Shown here in pieces: positions 61,894-64,000 of a stretch of DNA of 64,000 bases. How positions within the stretch are numbered: the first letter of the stretch is position 1; every line of letters starts with the position of its first letter. The notes beneath the pieces were generated by a model that was not told the origin of the DNA, ran no database searches, and saw nothing but the letters and a program-made list of their open reading frames with translations. Origin of the DNA: Clostridia bacterium (GTDB lineage: Bacteria > Bacillota > Clostridia > Christensenellales > Borkfalkiaceae); the NCBI GenBank assembly GCA_017466825.1, contig JAFTTJ010000017.1, forward strand, positions 1 through 64,000, in the 5' to 3' direction. The position numbers were made by a program, and so were the translations under genes.

Positions 61894-62270
61894 TAGGTCT
61901 TAGTCAAGTGGCAAACGGTAAAGCCGAGAGTTTTGTCGGCGTATTCTAAAACGGCTTCAATTGAAGTGGAAACTTCGCTGACCGTGCCGAGAAGAATAAG
62001 CGTACCGCTAAACCTATCCACGAACCCAATTTCCGCACCGCTCGCCTTTAAGGAAATGTCCGCAAAGACGATTGCCGATTCGGCAGGAGTTATGCACACG
62101 ATTCCGATTGCGTTTTTGCTATAATCGACGGCGGGATTAAGACCTAACTTGCGGTACATAATCGGGTCGGGATTAGCAATGACGTGCGCCAAGGTTACCT
62201 GCTTGCCGGGTACGAGTTCTTGAACTATTCTCAATTTTTCTTCAGTTGAAAATACGTCTTTTAACTGCAT
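61893..62270 (-). CDS. EutS/PduU-like shell protein
   Basis: A 125-residue circularly permuted BMC-H shell protein: STEEKLRIVQELVPGKQVTL at the start and IGIVCITPAESAIVFADISL in the middle, ending in VEAVLEYADK-type SIEAVLEYADKTLGF. The ATG at 62270 follows AAAGGGG-N5, so the longer ORF that starts 18 codons earlier is not used. First gene of the operon. Confidence 0.92.
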   Translation of the reverse strand: MQLKDVFSTEEKLRIVQELVPGKQVTLAHVIANPDPIMYRKLGLNPAVDYSKNAIGIVCITPAESAIVFADISLKASGAEIGFVDRFSGTLILLGTVSEVSTSIEAVLEYADKTLGFTVCHLTKT

Positions 62271-62346
62271 GATTGCCCCTTTATATAATAATGAAACGGT
62301 AGGCGCTAAAAGTCGGATAATCACCCATCGTTTACCTTACACCAAC

Positions 62347-62375
62347 AGTATACAACATTACGCAAGCAATGTCAA
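62347..62375 (-). promoter_or_regulatory. microcompartment operon promoter
   Basis: On the minus strand, TTGACA and TATACT are spaced 17 bases apart, about 75 nt before the EutS start. It overlaps the left arm of the inverted repeat at 62375. Confidence 0.88.
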
Positions 62376-62427
62376 CACAAAACAACAACTTTTTTTAATT
62401 TTTTTGATTTTTTATGTTGTTTTGTGT
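62375..62427. promoter_or_regulatory. 13-bp inverted repeat, likely DeoR operator
   Basis: ACACAAAACAACA (62375-62387) and TGTTGTTTTGTGT (62415-62427) form a perfect inverted repeat with a 27-bp AT-rich spacer. The left arm touches the -35 box of the operon promoter. DeoR-family regulators are known to bind TGTTTG- or TTTGTT-like repeats. A related TTTTTGTTGTTTTTT stretch lies at 62461-62475 near the divergent promoter. Confidence 0.6.
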
Positions 62428-62466
62428 GGTTTATCACCTTTTTTTTGAAAAATTATGTTATTTTTG

Positions 62467-62495
62467 TTGTTTTTTAGTAAAAATTAGTGTATAAT
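62467..62495 (+). promoter_or_regulatory. promoter of the PHP phosphatase gene, leaderless geometry
   Basis: TTGTTT and TATAAT with a 17-base spacer; the -10 box ends six bases before ATG 62502, and no ribosome-binding site is visible. Confidence 0.72.
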
Positions 62496-62501
62496 TTGCT
62501 T

Positions 62502-63224
62502 ATGAACGTCAAAATGGACTTACATACCCACACTTTAGCGAGTGGGCACTATACGACCGATACCCTAACAGACCTTGCTAAACGGGCAAAAGAAAGGGGC
62601 ATAGCGTACCTTGGAATTACCGACCACGCACCCAAAATGCCGGGCTCTGCCAGCGAGAATTATTTTAGGAATTTGCGCTACTGCGATAGGCGCGTACACG
62701 GGGTAAGAATACTCTACGGAGTAGAACTAAACGCCCTTGACCAAATGGGCACGGTCGACCTAGACGAGAGCGTGCTTTGCCACCTTGATTACGCCCTTGT
62801 AAGTTTGCACAAGCAAACCTATAAACCACAAGATATGCGGTTAAACACCCTTGCTCTCACTAGCGCTATGGAAAATAAATTCGTGGTGGGCGTTTGCCAC
62901 CCCGACGACCCTACCTACGAAATAGACGTAAAAACCTTGGCTGAAAAAGCCAAACAAACGGGAACTATGCTAGAACTCAGTTCGGTTGGCGTTAGCCCCG
63001 ACGGCTACCGCGAAAAGTGCGTGGAAAGGCTCGTGGAAATGCTACTACTTTGCAAGCAAAAAGGCGTTTACGTTATGCTTGGTAGCGACAGTCACGGAAT
63101 AAGCAAAATAGGCGACTTTACAAACTCTTTAAAACTGCTTAAAGCGCTTGATTTCCCGCAAGAATTAGTAGTTAATTTTAACCCTGAAAAATTCTTTGAA
63201 ATTGTCAAAAACAAACGAAAATAA
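62502..63224 (+). CDS. PHP-domain phosphatase (YcdX/histidinol-phosphatase-like)
   Basis: A 240-residue metal-dependent phosphoesterase with the PHP motifs MDLHTHTLASGHYT, GITDHAPKMPG, GVELNALD, HPDDP and GSDSHGISKIG, a complete set of metal ligands. The substrate is unknown. The ATG at 62502 is six bases after the -10 box; the alternative ATG at 62514 has no ribosome-binding site either. It is divergent from the microcompartment operon. Confidence 0.85.
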   Translation: MNVKMDLHTHTLASGHYTTDTLTDLAKRAKERGIAYLGITDHAPKMPGSASENYFRNLRYCDRRVHGVRILYGVELNALDQMGTVDLDESVLCHLDYALVSLHKQTYKPQDMRLNTLALTSAMENKFVVGVCHPDDPTYEIDVKTLAEKAKQTGTMLELSSVGVSPDGYREKCVERLVEMLLLCKQKGVYVMLGSDSHGISKIGDFTNSLKLLKALDFPQELVVNFNPEKFFEIVKNKRK

Positions 63225-63227
63225 CAC

Positions 63228-63263
63228 AAAACCCCCAAATGCCACACGGCATTTGGGGGTTTT
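63228..63263. terminator. bidirectional terminator
   Basis: The 16-bp perfect stem AAAACCCCCAAATGCC and its complement has a four-base loop, between convergent PHP and SLOG genes. Confidence 0.95.
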
Positions 63264-63265
63264 AA

Positions 63266-63760
63266 TCAATCAACCGCCTTTGTTATTACATTAGCAACGT
63301 TTATATATTCCTTCTTCTTTTTTTTCGCATATTTTAACATTTTGTGCGCGCCACCATCATTTTCCAAGTCTACGTAAAAAACAGCGAAATCACTCAAATT
63401 TATCATTTCGCAATTTCTATAATAAATTCGAGTATACCAATAATCAAATTTTAATGGTAAATAAACATAATCTTCGTACTCTTGCTTTCTTAACCACTTC
63501 GGTCTTTTGTGATATTGTAAATGTTTTTCATCACATACACAAAATATTCTTTTTATTTGCGGAAATTCTTGCTTAAACTCTGTAACGACTTTATAGCACA
63601 ATAAATCAAATTCTCCCAACCCACCAAAATAGAAAAATTTGAAATTCTTTTCTTTAATTAACCCCATAATTATCAATCGGAGTTTATTTTCTACTTCTAT
63701 TCTATTTAATATTTTCCTGTGTCCAAAAAAGACGCACTTTTTTATCAACGATGCATTCAC
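63266..63760 (-). CDS. SLOG-family (YpsA-like, DUF1273) protein
   Basis: A 164-residue Rossmann-like protein: CVFFGHRKI near the start, FYFGGLGEFDLL, and near the end YRNCEMINLSDFAVFYVD with GGAHKMLKYAKKK. This fits the SLOG superfamily, proposed to bind nucleotides or nucleotide-derived signals, often in stress or defence contexts. The GTG start at 63760 is exactly six bases after a TATAAT box. It is AT-rich compared with its neighbours. Confidence 0.75.
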   Translation of the reverse strand: MNASLIKKCVFFGHRKILNRIEVENKLRLIIMGLIKEKNFKFFYFGGLGEFDLLCYKVVTEFKQEFPQIKRIFCVCDEKHLQYHKRPKWLRKQEYEDYVYLPLKFDYWYTRIYYRNCEMINLSDFAVFYVDLENDGGAHKMLKYAKKKKKEYINVANVITKAVD

Positions 63761-63766
63761 AAAAAC

Positions 63767-63795
63767 ATTATATTCTTTTATTGCATTTTTGTCAA
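63767..63795 (-). promoter_or_regulatory. promoter of the SLOG gene, leaderless geometry
   Basis: On the minus strand, TTGACA and TATAAT are spaced 17 bases apart, a perfect consensus; the -10 box ends six bases before the GTG. Confidence 0.85.
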
Positions 63796-63798
63796 CAC

Positions 63799-63815
63799 AT
63801 TCACAACTTGTGAAT
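63799..63815. promoter_or_regulatory. 17-bp palindrome between SLOG and XRE genes
   Basis: ATTCACAA-C-TTGTGAAT is a perfect palindrome just upstream of the SLOG -35 box. A half-site TTGTGAAT also lies at the SLOG start. This is a good candidate operator for the divergent XRE regulator. Confidence 0.6.
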
Positions 63816-63891
63816 ACATTAACAACAAAATTTTTCTTCTATTGTTAAACTTTATATGAATAAACTAATGATTATAGGAGAAAATTTCATT

Positions 63892-64000
63892 ATGAAATTA
63901 CATCAAGCCGTAGGCTCTCGTATTTTGGAATACTGCAACGAAAGGAATATAACACCTAATAAACTATGCACTATGTCTGGCATAATTCAATCAACTGTAA
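63892..64000 (+). CDS. XRE-family regulator (partial, runs off the window)
   Basis: The first 36 residues, MKLHQAVGSRILEYCNERNI then TPNKLCTMSGIIQSTV, match the start of a Cro/CI-type helix-turn-helix domain; the recognition helix begins at IIQSTV. A TAGGAG ribosome-binding site lies 11 bases before the ATG. The gene is cut by the end of the window. Confidence 0.75.
   Translation, partial: MKLHQAVGSRILEYCNERNITPNKLCTMSGIIQSTV

Noticed and set aside
62271..62324. Longer start for the EutS-like shell protein
   Set aside because: The upstream 18 codons do not match the family, and AAAGGGG sits correctly before the ATG at 62270.

Overview
The window looks like a chromosomal segment of an uncultured, anaerobic, low-to-moderate-GC Bacillota (Clostridia-type) bacterium. 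The evidence is the canonical Gram-positive S10-spc-alpha ribosomal cluster with zinc-type S14 and four-cysteine S4, SpoIIID, a free-standing Spo0A effector domain, DUF896, YitT and DegV proteins, a group II ECF transporter module, a Bacillota-style L13 leader and pyruvate:ferredoxin oxidoreductase. Most genes lie on the minus strand. The species cannot be named from the sequence alone.

Region by region. 1-15.96 kb holds the whole S10-spc-alpha cluster from rpsJ to rplQ on the minus strand. It has a strong promoter and a leader containing a terminator, and it ends at a bidirectional terminator next to a 126-bp element with inverted ends. 16-38 kb is a mixed housekeeping and accessory stretch: VanZ-like, YqeY and aspS; an M18 aminopeptidase; a lone Spo0A DNA-binding domain preceded by 0A boxes; an MsmX-type ATPase; a divergent carbamoyltransferase; DegV; a DUF1540 miniprotein; tRNA-Val and tRNA-Gly; a membrane-anchored DUF1508 protein; SpoIIID; and a thyA-folA-rhamnosidase-cupin-acetyltransferase operon. 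38-42.5 kb carries ecfA1-ecfA2-ecfT-truA followed by rplM-rpsI, a block that usually follows rplQ directly in Bacillota but is displaced here. 42.7-46.3 kb is the pyruvate:ferredoxin oxidoreductase. 46.4-51 kb holds an AT-rich lipoprotein metallopeptidase, tRNA-Thr and a large surface transglutaminase-like protein.

51-62.5 kb is the most distinctive part: a bacterial microcompartment operon read on the minus strand from one promoter at about 62.35 kb. Its order is EutS/PduU shell, EutP/PduV GTPase, class II sugar-phosphate aldolase, CoA-acylating aldehyde dehydrogenase, alcohol dehydrogenase, four hexameric shell proteins, PduL phosphotransacylase, EutN pentamer, PduS-like flavin/Fe-S protein and PduT-like trimer. 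A DeoR regulator, a ParA ATPase and a short ParB-domain protein follow. All four enzymes carry short amphipathic encapsulation-type helices. The order closely follows the fucose/rhamnose (glycyl-radical, GRM5-like) microcompartment loci, but no glycyl-radical diol dehydratase or activase is present in the window. The simplest reading is that the aldolase releases lactaldehyde inside the shell. The dehydrogenases then dismutate it to 1,2-propanediol and lactyl-CoA, and PduL recycles CoA. The alpha-L-rhamnosidase-like gene at 31 kb fits a deoxy-sugar diet. The ParA/ParB-like pair next to the operon could position the compartments in the cell.

Other patterns cut across the genes. A 10-base core, CRACTTATAG, with conserved flanks recurs at least eleven times between 17.6 and 54 kb. 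Three single genes have a consensus promoter whose -10 box ends exactly six bases before the start codon, which predicts leaderless mRNAs. Two related sequences occur at 48.1 and 57.2 kb, and a partial copy of the left-edge element lies inside the microcompartment operon. The last 250 bases start a new XRE regulator paired with a SLOG-family gene around a shared palindrome.
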